In this document: piece by piece, positions 37,275-49,266 of the stretch
Layout: every line of letters starts with the position of its first letter
How positions within the stretch are numbered: the first letter of the stretch is position 1
Assembly: GCA_036365515.1 (NCBI GenBank)
Contig: CM070874.1
Span: 47,615,083 to 47,679,082 of the forward strand
Length of the DNA: 64,000 nt
Reading direction: 5' to 3'
Source of the DNA: Torymus aiolomorphi
Lineage: Eukaryota > Arthropoda > Insecta > Hymenoptera > Torymidae
The notes under the pieces: generated by a model
The model's input: the letters and a program-made list of their open reading frames with translations, nothing else
What the model was told of the DNA's origin: nothing
Databases searched by the model: none
Position numbers and translations under genes: made by a program

Positions 37275-39033
37275 AAAAAAGAGGATCACCGCAGTTATAA
37301 CTTAATGAGTCCCTTGCAACCCGTTTACTGCACCTCGAGCGCGCGCATTACACGATCCCCGCGCTATTTCCATCATCGTCCTCTATACCCATGTCTTCCT
37401 CGTCGTTTTATTCAGCTTCGTTGGCCATTGCAATCTTGCGCTATTCGACAGTCCTTTTTACAGCTCTAAAAGTGCAACGCTTGCGACCCCAGTGCGGAGT
37501 CCTTCTTCCTTATAATGACGCGCCTAGCGCGGAGTGAGGAAGGAGGCGAGTGCGACACGTTCGTACTTATCGGAATAACGACGCTCGTAATTTCCGGGCC
37601 CTGACGCCTGGAATGAATCAGACCCGCGCGTGCTCTTTTTGCAGACGCTCTTTTTTTCTATAGCGCGGATCGCGGCAGATATGTGGTATGTGCGGTCATT
37701 TTGGCATGTGCGTGCACGCACGCGTGTTCCTGACGTGCGCGTCGGAAATACGAAGTTTCAAGAAACTCAGACGTGCGTGCCGCTCGCACATATGCGTGTA
37801 TCAGCGCGCGCACGTGAGAGAGAAGATATACGCGTGCACTTGGGCGCCAGATGAAATTAATATGCAAGACAGAAGGATGAATTAATCATAATTAAGATAA
37901 CTGTTCGCGATACTAAATAATCGGTTCTGTGCCCGATTTTCAAGTTTCTGAAGAGGAATGTAGGCCAGGGAATTTATGAAATTAAAAAGAGTTGAAGGAT
38001 CTTTGAATTACAATCTTGTAAATTTGTAAATGTGGGACTTATTGAATATATGGATTTAGAGCAATATTATTCCTAATTTCAGTAGTTTATAATTTTATTT
38101 TATAATTTTATCTGAGCATAAAATCAGACAGTGTTCGAATTTTGCAATTCGATTGCATACTACAATATAAATCAGTTTTCAGAAATTGAAGTATTTTATC
38201 CTCAGTTATCGTGATTTATACCAAAAGTACGCTGCAAAATAAAATACTCTGCCGTCTCAATAAAATTTCAGTCTAGAAAACTTTTTTTTCCTAAAGTTTG
38301 TGTAGCTGAAGCATCGAAATCGATATAAAACAGCAAAGTACAGAAACTTTTTGTTCTTTTATTAGCAAAATGTAATTAATTGTTTCAAAATATTTTGCAA
38401 GTTCTACAAGCAAATGATTTCTCATTAGTGATGCATGTATTTCCTATATGAAACGATAATTTATGATATTGATATAGTTATCCTATAGTTAATGTTAAAG
38501 AATTAAAGGAAATACAAAATAGAACCCTATGTATAACTATCGACATGTATAAACACACGCGACATTTAACGTTATTTTAAATCTATTATTTTGTAAAACA
38601 TTTCATATTAATAAAGTAAATTACTTGTATAACTGCTCGAGTTATTTCATATTTGGTAACTATAATCATTCGTTTAAGGAAGCATTCACTGCATTGTTCA
38701 CGACTGGCTATAGTCTCAGCGAAAAGTTTTGATTATGAGACGACGCAGAAACTCTTGTGGCAGTCTATAGCCCTAGTTTATGTCACCTCGTTCGTTTGCT
38801 ACCACATGGCGCCGCGGGGATCCTGGCAAAAACAGACATCGTTGAGTCAACGTAACTCGAAAACTATACCGGTAGTCATCTTTCTTATTTTACCGAATTC
38901 CCAATTCCTAATATCATCTTACGTCATACCACCCTTCAGCTATAAAAGTCAAAATGCCTTATTCCACATATATGCTCTTGCAACTTCCAAAATGAATATC
39001 TCTATAGTACCATATTAGTATTTTTTTTATAAT

Positions 39034-39197
39034 TAGCTAATGGTACTATATATATATAAACTTTATTTCAGCCTGTTGGCTCAGAAATGGATTTGGTTTA
39101 CAAAATATTCTTAATTTCCACACATTCATCCATACCTTAAACTTATTCTTATTCTTATAAATATTTATAAATAAATATTACATAGCTAATGGTACTA
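39034..39197 (-). mobile_element. 134-bp LINE 3'-end insertion with a 15-bp target duplication
   Basis: TAGCTAATGGTACTA occurs exactly at 39034-39048 and 39183-39197, bracketing 39049-39182. Read on the minus strand, the insert ends with GAGCCAACAGGCT (a short AGCC/GGCT hairpin), then GAAATAAAG and a TATATATA tail. This is the usual layout of a LINE 3' UTR. It is a severely 5'-truncated retrotransposition event. The hairpin sequence differs from the AGGT/ACCT type of the other two LINEs, so it is a different family. The exact target duplication suggests it is fairly young. Confidence 0.8.
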
Positions 39198-40920
39198 ATA
39201 ACATATAGTCTAAAGCTTTAAATAATCATTCTGATGCGCAGCACGAAGTATTTCGTTTACTTCTCAAACTCGTAACGACTCCATGTCCTCAGGTATCCTG
39301 TAAACGCGGTGCGCGCAGGGAAAGGACAGAATGTCGAGGAATGACTCTTTTCCCCATTCCCATAAGCGCGAGCGCGACTAGCTTATACACGACTTTGCGG
39401 CACCGCAGCGCGCGCGAGTTGTCGGACATTAGTCACCCGGCCTCGGATGGAGAGATTATGTTTTCTCGCGGCTCGATTTAATGCCCTCGTTCTTGGCTAA
39501 ATATAGTGATTTCAAGAGCGCACACACGCGCAACCGCAGCAGAAAAATATTTCGCGCTGTCGGTTAGCTTGTCCGTGGCCGCGCGCGTTCGCTTATAAAC
39601 TCGCGACGCGTCGGCCAAAATAAAAACTGACGCGAGAGCCGACTCGATTTATAACGGCTTTTCGCGAGAGAAGAGGAGACGCGCGCTCGCGAGAAAGAGA
39701 GATAGATAGAGAGCCTTGCGCACCGCACGTCGAGTGTGGTCCCGATGCAGGTTGTGCGCCTCTTTCTCTATACATTGCGCTGCCACGGGAATTTCGATCT
39801 CGATTTTTTCGCACTTCATTTCTGTTTTTCAAAATTTCGCTCACTAGTTTTTTTTTTCTCCGCGGAATGATTGTGATTTGTGACTGTCCTAACAGATTTA
39901 CGTCCCCTATTTTGAATGCGTAAAATTTGTGCGGTCTATGCATTCTTGAAAATATTTATGTGAGACCCCGCTGTATATGTAAGAAATAAATGGTAAAAAA
40001 TGAAAAAAAAAATAGTGAAATATTAGTTTAGATTTGAGATGATAAAATACTTTTGAATGTTCTTTTGAGTTAGGTGCCATAATCTGTCGCTGTATAACCT
40101 CGAAATTACTCCACTCGTAACGAATCAATTACGATCCCAGCTCCAGATTCGAGGGGAAAAGCTCCGACGAAATGAGCAGAAAAAAACAGAGGGAAGCGAA
40201 AAAAGCAAAGGTTCGCGGGGGTCGAGCGTCACGGATGATAAGTCAGGAGGGCTCGCCAGTGCGCACTACAGCAACAGCACTCGCGGCGGGAAACTCAATT
40301 ACGAGAGATTCGCGGTGTGTGGCATATCGCGCTCTCCTCTCTTTTCCCATCTATTGTGCGCGCTAGGCGTGCGCCGGCTAGAGCGCGCGAGCCGCCGCTA
40401 TTGTCGGCCCCGGGGAGCGTGCGACTGTCAGAGTCCGTCAATCGGGGGAACGACTTCCGGCTCGGCAATCGCCTTCCGCCGGAGCCAGACTCGTCGCGCG
40501 CGCCCGCGCAAGAGAGAGATAGAGAGAGACAGAGAGGGAGGGTCGACGAAAACGTCAGTGACACGCGCCCCGTGTATAGTAGCCCGCTAATGGCACACGC
40601 TCCTCCTTTAAAATCTTTTCGGATTGATCTCTTTTTTTCTTTTTACTTGTGGAGCTGTGGTCTTGAAAGTAAAACGTTCATAGAGAAGTACACCGTGGGT
40701 ACATGTACATAAATAAGCGAGGGGTGAAAAATGATGCCGGCCACGTGCATGATAATGCCAAAACTGTGTCGCTCTCAATTCATGTGTTATGTTTGATTGA
40801 AAGCTCGATGTTTATAAGAGAAAAGTGAGTGCTTGAAAATCGTATAAAACTGCTTCAAGATTTAATGGAAAATAACAAGTTTGGTTTTAAATTTACTCTA
40901 GACATTCGATATTCTCCGAA
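39198..40920. other. GC-rich then AT-rich non-coding DNA
   Basis: GC-rich CGCG-containing DNA at 39240-39760 is followed by AT-rich DNA to 40120 and purine-rich DNA around 40160-40560 with an AGAGAGAGATAGAGAG run near 40512. No gene is recognised. Confidence 0.55.
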
Positions 40921-41320
40921 TTAACCCCTTAACTGGCAATGGATCATATATGTACAAAAAAAAGTCGTGCCAAATCTGGCAATGGATCATATATGTACAT
41001 ATTTGAATAACTTTTGCAATTCTCAACTCTCTAAATTCGAATAAGTGGAATTCACTCTCAATAAGTGAATATTCACTTATAATAAGTCCAAACTCGTTTA
41101 CTTATTCAATGTGTGGACGAGTTTGAACTTATTATAAGTAAATATTCACTTATTGAGAGTGAATTCCACTTATTCGAATTGAGAGAGAACGGATTTGGAC
41201 AAAACTTGGTATACAACTGTTTTTGAGGCCGCTGAATCTGAATCTGACATCAGAATTATTATTTACGGCTACCAGTTTTGGCACGAAAAGTTGTAAAAGT
41301 CGCACCAGTTAAGGGGTTAA
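40921..41320. mobile_element. TTAA MITE with piggyBac-like CCCCTTAACTGG ends
   Basis: The element 40925-41316 begins CCCCTTAACTGGCAATGG and ends CACCAGTTAAGGGG. It is flanked by TTAA at 40921-40924 and 41317-41320. TTAA targets and CCC-initial ends are the hallmark of piggyBac-type transposons. At 392 bp with no coding capacity, it is a non-autonomous derivative. A 23-bp direct repeat beginning TGGCAATGGATCATATATG occurs twice near the left end (about 40933 and 40977). A large hairpin occupies the middle. Confidence 0.85.
41034..41180. repeat. Near-perfect inner hairpin of the TTAA MITE
   Basis: Left arm 41034-41097 and right arm about 41116-41180 are inverted repeats with few mismatches. 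AATTCGAATAAGTGGAATTC is mirrored by GAATTCCACTTATTCGAATT. The loop is about 18 bp. Each arm itself holds smaller palindromes such as AAGTGAATATTCACTT. It looks like a separate hairpin element inserted into the MITE. It shares AATAAGTGAATATTC with the hairpin at 56865-57060. Confidence 0.85.
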
Positions 41321-44300
41321 ATATATACTTTTATACTGACGTGCACAGCTAGTAATTACACATCGCAAAATAAAACTGACCAGAAGACAAGATAATTTAT
41401 TCGAAATACGAGACAGACAGTATTTTTGCACTATTTTCATTCGTTAGCAGCAACCTCTAAAAGTATTTACAATATTCGAATGATTTGAACTATCGGATTA
41501 ACGTGTAGCGCTAAAAGGGTTTTCAGCCAATGGAATGCACAGGCATTCTTGACCTACATTAAGGTTTTCAGTTTCCGATGGAAAAACGTCCCGAAAGAGT
41601 AAGAAGCACAACGACGGCAGCAGTGAGCTGAAAGTAACTGGAAAAAGAAGAAGAAGCGAAGCGAGGATCCGTATGAAAAGGAGCAAGTATGTGCGAGGAA
41701 AAGTGTACATTCACGAGATTCCCGGAGTGTCGTCAAGATTTTCGCATCCTGGCCGCGCGCGCGCGCGCACACATACACAGGTCGGCACACAGGCGGGACG
41801 AGAAGAGCAGCAAGAGAGGTAAAGAAGCAAGCGGGAAAGGCACTTCGGACTGTCGGAACACGCGCTCGCGTGCACTTTCGTGTCGTTATTTCACCGCCGC
41901 GAGGGCCAGCGTTGCAGCCTCTATCTCATCTTCTTTGCCCGCTGCAAGAAGAGAAGAGAATGAGAGAGAATAAGGAGGAGGTGAGCCAGCTCCTCTTCTC
42001 ACTTTACCCCCGTTCAGTCGACTACACACTCACATGTACTCTTTGCCCCTCTTCTCCTCCTCTTTTTCGCTCCTCCATTCTTACTTCACGTCTTTTATTC
42101 TTACTTTCTTGGGCTTTTTTTTTACTGCACTTAACGCAGCTATTTCTATTTCCAGATTGTATTCACTTGTTTTACTGCTTTTTTGGCAAACACTGTTTTG
42201 CCGTTTTCCAAAAATAAACCTCTATACCTCAACACAATCAAATTTTCAATGGCATAGTTGGACTCGATTAGGTTCCTTGAGATCAGCTACATTACAAATT
42301 GTTTTAACATAAATCTTTATTTATTACACGAGCGCAAAGCCGTTTGTTTTTAAACAAAATCTACTAGTATTCTAATAAAATGCTACCTACTACGCGTAGC
42401 AATTTAACCAAGTCCCATAATAAAGTATTTTATTCGACTACTATTTATTCAGGTCATTTAAAACTGTTAGATTCTGCAAGAGGTCTGAAGAGGAAGGCAA
42501 AATCACGAACGCAATAAAGGGAAGAAACAAGTTTTTCATTTGCACGATTTGTCTGAAGGAAAGTTTATAGCCGGTACGATTGCGACTAATAAGCATGCGT
42601 TTTATCTTGGGTAAGAGAAACAACAAAGCCTCGAAATTCAACTTTATCGCCTTTATTCTTTTCTTCAAAAGTATCTCATAACTTGTCCCTGCAGTCTCTC
42701 GCCCAGACAACTGAAATACAGTCAATAAAAGAGACGTTAAGTTTTCCCCGTCCCTCTGGCAACCGAGATACTTGCATTCCACAGCTCCGTTTTATTCTCC
42801 CTCGCATTAGAATCCAGTCTATATCCGTACGTGCGCGCAACCCGTACTTCTCCTCGGCCACTCTCATTTTGCACAATTACGCGACCGCGTTCCCCGACTC
42901 TCGCTCCCTTGTATACATCTCATCTGCCACTTATTCCTTCTGCGCGCCTCGGACCGTCGTGTGTGTGTACATGTCGCACGCTCGCTTATCTCCGCGAAAC
43001 GCCTCTTGCGCCGCAATTGCGCACATGTTAAGCCGATTATAGCCATTCGCAGAAGATCGCGGCTCTGAGATGCTTTGCACTTTTACCTTGTAGCGGTGTA
43101 ACGCGGCAAGATGCGGCGGCCCTACGTCTTGCCCTGTTCTTATATTCCTCGCTGCCTGGGTAATCGTTGTCGTGATCAATTTCAATCTGTCCGCAAAAAA
43201 GCCGGCCGCCCCGATTATCGTCACGTGTGCTTCTACTTTATCTTTTGTTCCACGTCGAGCTCGGGTATTATAATTCATCGACTTAATAGGATGAAATTTA
43301 TTAACCTAATTGTGCAATCGCAACAATACAAAAGTCATTTTCCAACAACTGCAATCACCATGATTATACGCAAAGCTTCGAGAAAGGCGTTTTAATAAAG
43401 GAACAATGTAACGCGGTGAAAAATCTTTCTTCGAGCTAGCGAATGAGAATGTAGGCCAACGACATAATCCGTCATTCGTCCCGTAGGAAAGAAAATCCGG
43501 AAAGAAAATTCGTTCCAAAAAATTCATTTCCTCGCTCGGATGTGATTCATCATTTTCCAGCTCCGCGGGGCATCTCTCGTCCCCGTGAATGGAAGACGCT
43601 GGCGCACGATCCGCGCGAGTTTCATTACCCTGCAGCGATGCAGCCTGCCAAATTCCTCTGGCCGCGTTCTTCGTGGAATCAAAGTCGTTCGCTGCATAAA
43701 ACCGAAAGACACTGAGCGAGTAGCGCGCGCGCACAAAGGCGCCGGGAGATATTTTTAACGAAATCGAAGAGAGAAAGAAAGAAGGCGACAGAGTGCAGCG
43801 CGCAGCTGGAAAAGGCGAACTGCACATCTATAAAACGCGCGACTTTCAAAACGTCAGCGGAGTGACGGAGTTCTTCTTTGCGCCGTGGCAGCTTGCGGCC
43901 GCTGCTCGGAAGCTTTCACGACGCGCCGGCGTCGTTTCCTTCTTCTTTTCGCTTTCATCTGCACCGCCTTCTTACCGCGAGACCCTTTCGCGTTCGCGCG
44001 CTTCTGTCTTGGAGAAAATGCACGTGGAGAAAATAAAAGCCGGTTGTCGTGAGGAAGAGGAGGGGAAGGCCCTACAGTGTTTTTCGACCTCGAATTTTTG
44101 GCCAAACCAGGCGAATCTCGTAATGAATGGGCGGATCTTTGAGACTAGGTATGTCGGTCATATTTCTGTTACTCTCTATTATGGCAATTTGAAAAACATC
44201 TCTGTACATAAGCTATATAGAAAAACTCGAAAGTTCATCTCGCTTCAGAAGACGCGCGAGATGTTGAATGAAGAAAGCTTTCAAATTTGGCTTGAAAGGA

Positions 44301-46614
44301 AGAAAAACGAGGTCAGAGTTAGCGCTCTGTAACCTTTGACATTCTATGATCAAAGCGGAATGCTTATTTTGCATTGCTTGTAGTAAATAATTGGAGCATT
44401 AAGTCATAAAATTTAATGGGATGCGTCATAAATTATACCAAAGAAATTACTTTTTCATCACGGACAAATCTTCAGTCCAACTAGCGCTACATATAATAAA
44501 TACTTTTGCATTCATCGTCTGCTCACCTGCTCTTTCGTGGATTAAATTCAGCAAGCTCTCTAATTTGCCAAATGTCGTATAAAAAATTGCGAAAAGGTTT
44601 TTTTCACTCCATTTTCAGACTTGGAGGGTTTAACAGCGGGCAGAGAAAAAAGGTGCAAATCATGTTCCGAAGTAGCTTGCCGACGAAAAATCTCGGATGC
44701 GGAAGTTTCAATTGGCACAGCAAAGTTGAATGCAGAGGTGCATTCAGCTCTCGATACTCGTGCGTTAGAGGCAGATTTCCATCTGAAGGCCCGTTGCACG
44801 GAGCTGTACGAGTAAATAGCGTTTTTCGAGGAAAAGGATGCACAAAGATAGGAATTTTCGAAAACTGCTGAAAAGAACGAGGTGGCATCTGCCTGAGTGC
44901 AGAGTAAGTTTCTGCTTACATTGAACATCGCAGCGAACGAAGCATTTCCAGATAAAAGCTGTACTAATCCAAGTTTAAGGACATTCTTTAACGGCAAAAC
45001 AATAATCCCATTACAAAAGGTTTATCGTTTATGAAATTAATTGCCGGCAAGGTAAGAACCTCCGAATATTTATAAAAATCGCCATAATTCACTCTGGGCG
45101 CGGCTTTTTCCTTGTTTTTGCAAGTCGAATCCCAAGAGCTTCGTCGGTTCCAGGAGCGCGAGAGAGGCGCGCGGCCGCGAAGATAAATTGGCCCCGCAGG
45201 AGGCTGCTGCGTGCAATTGCAAGGCGGTGCCGGGGCGACTAGAGGTGTCGCGGGAGGCAAACTCGCCGGGCGGGAGCGAGAGAGACGAGAGTAAGGGAGA
45301 GAGAGAGAGCTGTGAAAGCGCTCCCTGCTTTTTGCCATCGAGCTGCAGCCGCGCGAGAGTAATGATCAGCGAGGTAAATTGGCGAACACTAACGAGCAAG
45401 CGACGCTGCGCGAGACAACAACGGCCCGCTTCAGCTGAGCCGACTCTAGCTGTAGCTGCTACTTCTGCTGATTTCACGCGACGATGATACTTGTGTGCGA
45501 CGCGAGCCCGCCTCTGTCATACTCACAGCAGCCTCTGCGTTTATTCTTATTTACGCCATAACGATCGTTTGTCGTCCTCTTGTACTCCCACGTTCCTCTA
45601 CACACGTGCTTATTGCAGCGCTCCCTGTCCATCTCGAACGACGACACGCTCAAGGTATTTTGAGTTGTGTAATGAAAGTGAAAATAAACTTCCGCCGCAA
45701 ACGAATCAATTAGTTTTGTTTAGCCGCTTAAAGAGTCCGGTGGAAGTACTCAATGTAGAGCAGAGAGGGGGGCGAGGGGAGTCCGAAACCGGGGCCCTGA
45801 TTACGTCCGACTCTTAAGCTCCTTTATTTTTCCCGGAACGCTTCATTTAAATTATTTATGCAAACTCATTAAGCGCGCGCGAGCGCTCGTTTAAGCGTGA
45901 CGACTTCATCGGGCCTTTAAGAAGAACAAACGAGGATAGGATTACCGTTTTGATTAATTAAGGGCCATATCAGTAGCAGCGCACACTCACACGTACATAT
46001 ATACGCGCACACAGACGTAAAGTTGACAAAAAAGCACGGGTACTTAAGCGAATTCAGTCGTGACCCGCGCGATGGGAACGGAGTGTGTACAAGCGCGAGG
46101 GGAAAACGAGGCGAGAGAGAAAGAGACGCACACAGTCGAAAACGTTTCTTGTCCTCTCTCGCTGCTCTTGACTCTCGTTGCGGCCCGCTCATTATCTCTC
46201 GATTCGCATTCCGACAACGGGTTTCGGCTTATCTCAATTCGGTGCGTTCCTTCTTTCTCTTTTTCTCTTCCCCTGCGTGTGCGCCGTCCCCGCCGCCTGT
46301 GCGTATGCATGCATAGGCGCCACGCGATATTTTTTAACATCGAAATAATCCAGCATTGCTTATCTTCTCAGCCGGTGAATGCTAAATTCACATATATTTA
46401 TATAATTTATATAAATCGACATCAGTTGTGTCGTTTGCGCCTCTTCCTTTTTATCTGCTTCGGCTGGAGATATAAGCATTTTTGTCTCCTTTTTCCCGAA
46501 GTACACGCTGCGACGCAAAGTGCAATTTCGAATTAAGATTCGAATGTGTACCGGCGCGCGATGTCTCTGATTGAGTAGCTTTACATGAATATGTAAATTT
46601 CAACAGAGTTGTGG

Positions 46615-46635
46615 CTCTCTCTCTCTCTCTCTCTC
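46615..46635. repeat. (CT)n microsatellite
   Basis: A pure CT run of about 10 units. Confidence 0.93.
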
Positions 46636-48391
46636 GCTCCGATCGTTTATATACACGCCTATCTGAGTACGCACGATCATAACAAGCGGATGTCGGTGCG
46701 AGGATAAATGCGTTTTCGATAATGATTCCCTTACTAAATCTTTTGGTATGAAGATAACGTTATATTTTCCGGCAAATAAACTTGCGAATGCGTAAAATAT
46801 GCAGTATTTGCCGATAAAGGAAAAATATGATTTTACCACGGGATTCCCACATCTATTTTCTGCACATTCGTTATATCTCATTCCGGCTAATAATATTTTA
46901 TTCCTCGATATCGCGGTGATAATCATTATCGCATTTTCATTAGCTACGTCAGTTTTCATAAACTCTCTTTATTTAGGAAAAAGTTGAGCGCGAAAATAAC
47001 CATTTTTAGCGTCACAATTTCTTCTCCGTTATTTAATGCGAAAAAATATGGCGTATGTCTATTTCCAGTGAATCAAATTAAAAATTCGCTGAAATTTATA
47101 TAAGTGGTTTGTTCAGCGACTTAAAATGTTAATAGGGCCGGTGCCAAAAATAAAAAGTCCCCTATTCTACGACTGGAAAAGAGAGAGAGAGAGAGAGACG
47201 CCATTGAGGGCGCGTGTATGTGTTGCATGTGCGACCAGAATAGTTGCGAGGGGTTCGGGAGAAGACACGGCGATAAAAAGAGGCAGCGAAGAAGCAAAAG
47301 AGAGCTGCACAGCAGCACCACCTCGCTCGTAGATCGTACAAAGGCGTTAACGTCGATTTCGACGCGTTTTCGCGAGCAAAAAAGCGTGTCGTCGCGCGAA
47401 GCAGAGAGACAAACGGAGGCGAGGCTGCTACTCGGCGAAAAAACGCCCCCCTCGAAATAATAAAAAAGGGGTACGCAGCGCGCGAACAAAAACGACGATC
47501 TATATTCGCCAGCGCGTATTCCTCCCCGCTCGTCGCTCGGCAGCATTGTGTCATCCGATACGAAAATAGAGAGTACCAGAGGAAAAAAGGAAAAAAAGTC
47601 GCGAGCGCGAGTTTGCTCTAAGGTCGCTATCTCCTTTGCTCTTGCTCCACGCGTGCGCGTATAATTCCGTCGGCGCTCGTCTACGCGCCCATTCAAAAGA
47701 ACATTGTCCTGAGCTCCGCTCCCGGGTGGTCCACTTAAACTTTTCCGCACGGCGTCTGCTGCTGTCGAGCTGAGATCATTGTTTTGCATTTTTCGCCGAG
47801 TGCAGTCGTCGCGCGCCTTAAACGCCCGAGCTAATAAAACCTTGATGTTTTACTAGACCGTACATTTATTTGCTTTGGCGCACATGTCGCAAGATTGCTT
47901 CAATCTAAAGTTCTACATAGAAGCGCTAATTATTAACTACATTATATTCTAGTTAACAGTTCGTTAACATCGCTTCCACATATGAGCAAGAGAAAAAAAG
48001 AAATCACCTCTTTAACGCGGACCAGCGTGTAATAATCATAAATTTTTTTTATTTCCGTCCCGATGCGCGAATCGCCAGCAAAAATTTCGCTGAAACGGCG
48101 CGCGCGTGTTTGCATATCTACCGACTCTCTCGCCGTTCGTGAAACGTATCGCTTCCGTCCCGAGAACACACAGGAGTAGGGAAGAGTGGTTCGGTACAGC
48201 TGATCTAAATCTTAGCGCGTAGAAGAAGCTACTGAACGAGAAATTCCTGCTCGTTTACCTTCTGCTTGCGCACGGGTCGCCCCGAAAACTCCCGTTCGGA
48301 AATAGTTGGCATCGCTTTCATCCGCGCGACTACAAAGAAGACGTTTTCCACGTAATGGCGGAGGAGAGTACCGCTGCGGCAGCAACGAGAA

Positions 48392-48416
48392 AGAGAGAGA
48401 GAGAGAGAGAGAGAGG
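48392..48416. repeat. (GA)n microsatellite
   Basis: A pure AG/GA run of about 12 units within GC-rich DNA. Confidence 0.93.
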
Positions 48417-49018
48417 GCCACGTGCCGCTTATATGCCCCGACCGCAAAGTTTATTGTTGTAAAGCCGCCAATGACAAGCCGCGGCGGGACAGCGCGGCTA
48501 TATAAATCTTAATGGGAATTCCTCGCGCGGAGGAAAGCGAAAGCATGCTGTGCCCGTGTCGAGACATATCCCGACAAGATGCGGAGCAGCCTCGGTAAAA
48601 AGAGCTGCCTTTAAACCTAGCCAGTTTATTTTTATCAAGTCAATTTCGCCATATGTTTCAACTTTATTCTAAAATTCCATTTTACGAATGTATTGAGCTT
48701 GTGAACAAGAATCGCGTATAATTCTTATCGATAATATGAATCATGAAATAACTTTTCGTTCTGCACACATAATATACTCGATTAATCCACCTACTTTATT
48801 TTTTGTGATTTGATTGAAATCAAATTGTGTACTCATACTATTATGTTTTTACTTCGTTACAATGTTCTACACGGTTCTGCGGCTTGCACAAACATTTTTG
48901 TAATTTATTTTTTATTTATAGTTTTAATTGCAAACGACATGTTAATATTCACGTTTAACTAGCGTTTGAAGCACACATTGACATTTTTAAAAAATAATTA
49001 TTGAAAAACAACTGTATT

Positions 49019-49266
49019 TACCCTGGTAGAAAATAGACCAACTTCGTTAGTTAACATATTAATTAAATGGAATTTGATTTCTACCGAAATTTAATTAAAA
49101 CTATTTAAAACTATCGCTATATTTTAAAGCATCTACAATATAATATTTTCACATGTATAAATAGTTATTCTTCGTCAACAATAGCAACATAATCATGGTG
49201 TGATATTTTTAATTTAAAAATTGAAGAACGGTTCGCCAACCGTTGGTTAGCATTTCTACCAGGGTA
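49019..49266. mobile_element. 244-bp MITE with CCCTGGTAGAAA ends and TA flanks
   Basis: 49021-49032 reads CCCTGGTAGAAA and 49252-49264 reads ATTTCTACCAGGG. TA lies immediately outside both ends (49019-49020, 49265-49266). The similarity continues inward with ACCAAC on both arms, giving about 22 bp of imperfect inverted repeat. The interior is AT-rich and contains a further GATTTCTACCG, similar to the terminal word. It is non-autonomous and of unknown superfamily. Its terminal word resembles CACTGAGAGAAA of the elements at 17816 and 62932. Confidence 0.82.

Larger units (their letters stand above)
30681..39033. other. Non-coding DNA with microsatellites
   Basis: This stretch holds (CTG)5 at about 31190-31206; purine-rich DNA at 31725-31800; a direct duplication of TATTGATCAAG at 32870-32893; and pyrimidine-rich AT DNA at 34190-34560. 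It also has a cluster of (GGAA)n, (CCG)n and (AGGC)n at 35084-35357, and (GA)n at 37237. AT-rich DNA follows from 37900. Frames such as 35728-35985 (plus) and 38653-39018 (plus) have no recognisable similarity. I see no gene. Confidence 0.5.
41321..49018. other. GC-rich non-coding DNA with microsatellites
   Basis: Contents: a purine-rich block at 41580-41830 with a (GC)n/(CA)n patch at 41753-41775; pyrimidine-rich DNA at 41950-42220; GC-rich DNA at 42700-43150; (GA)n at 45270-45310; (CT)n at 46615-46635; (GA)n at 47181-47198 and 48392-48416; and AT-rich DNA from 48640. A 223-codon minus-strand frame (47121-47789) is Ser/Leu/Arg-rich and overlaps other frames, so I do not call it a gene. A donor-like AAG|GTAAGA lies near 45051 (plus). 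Confidence 0.5.

Noticed and set aside
47121..47789. 223-codon minus-strand open frame
   Set aside because: It ends over a GA microsatellite, overlaps several plus- and minus-strand frames, and shows no recognisable protein character.
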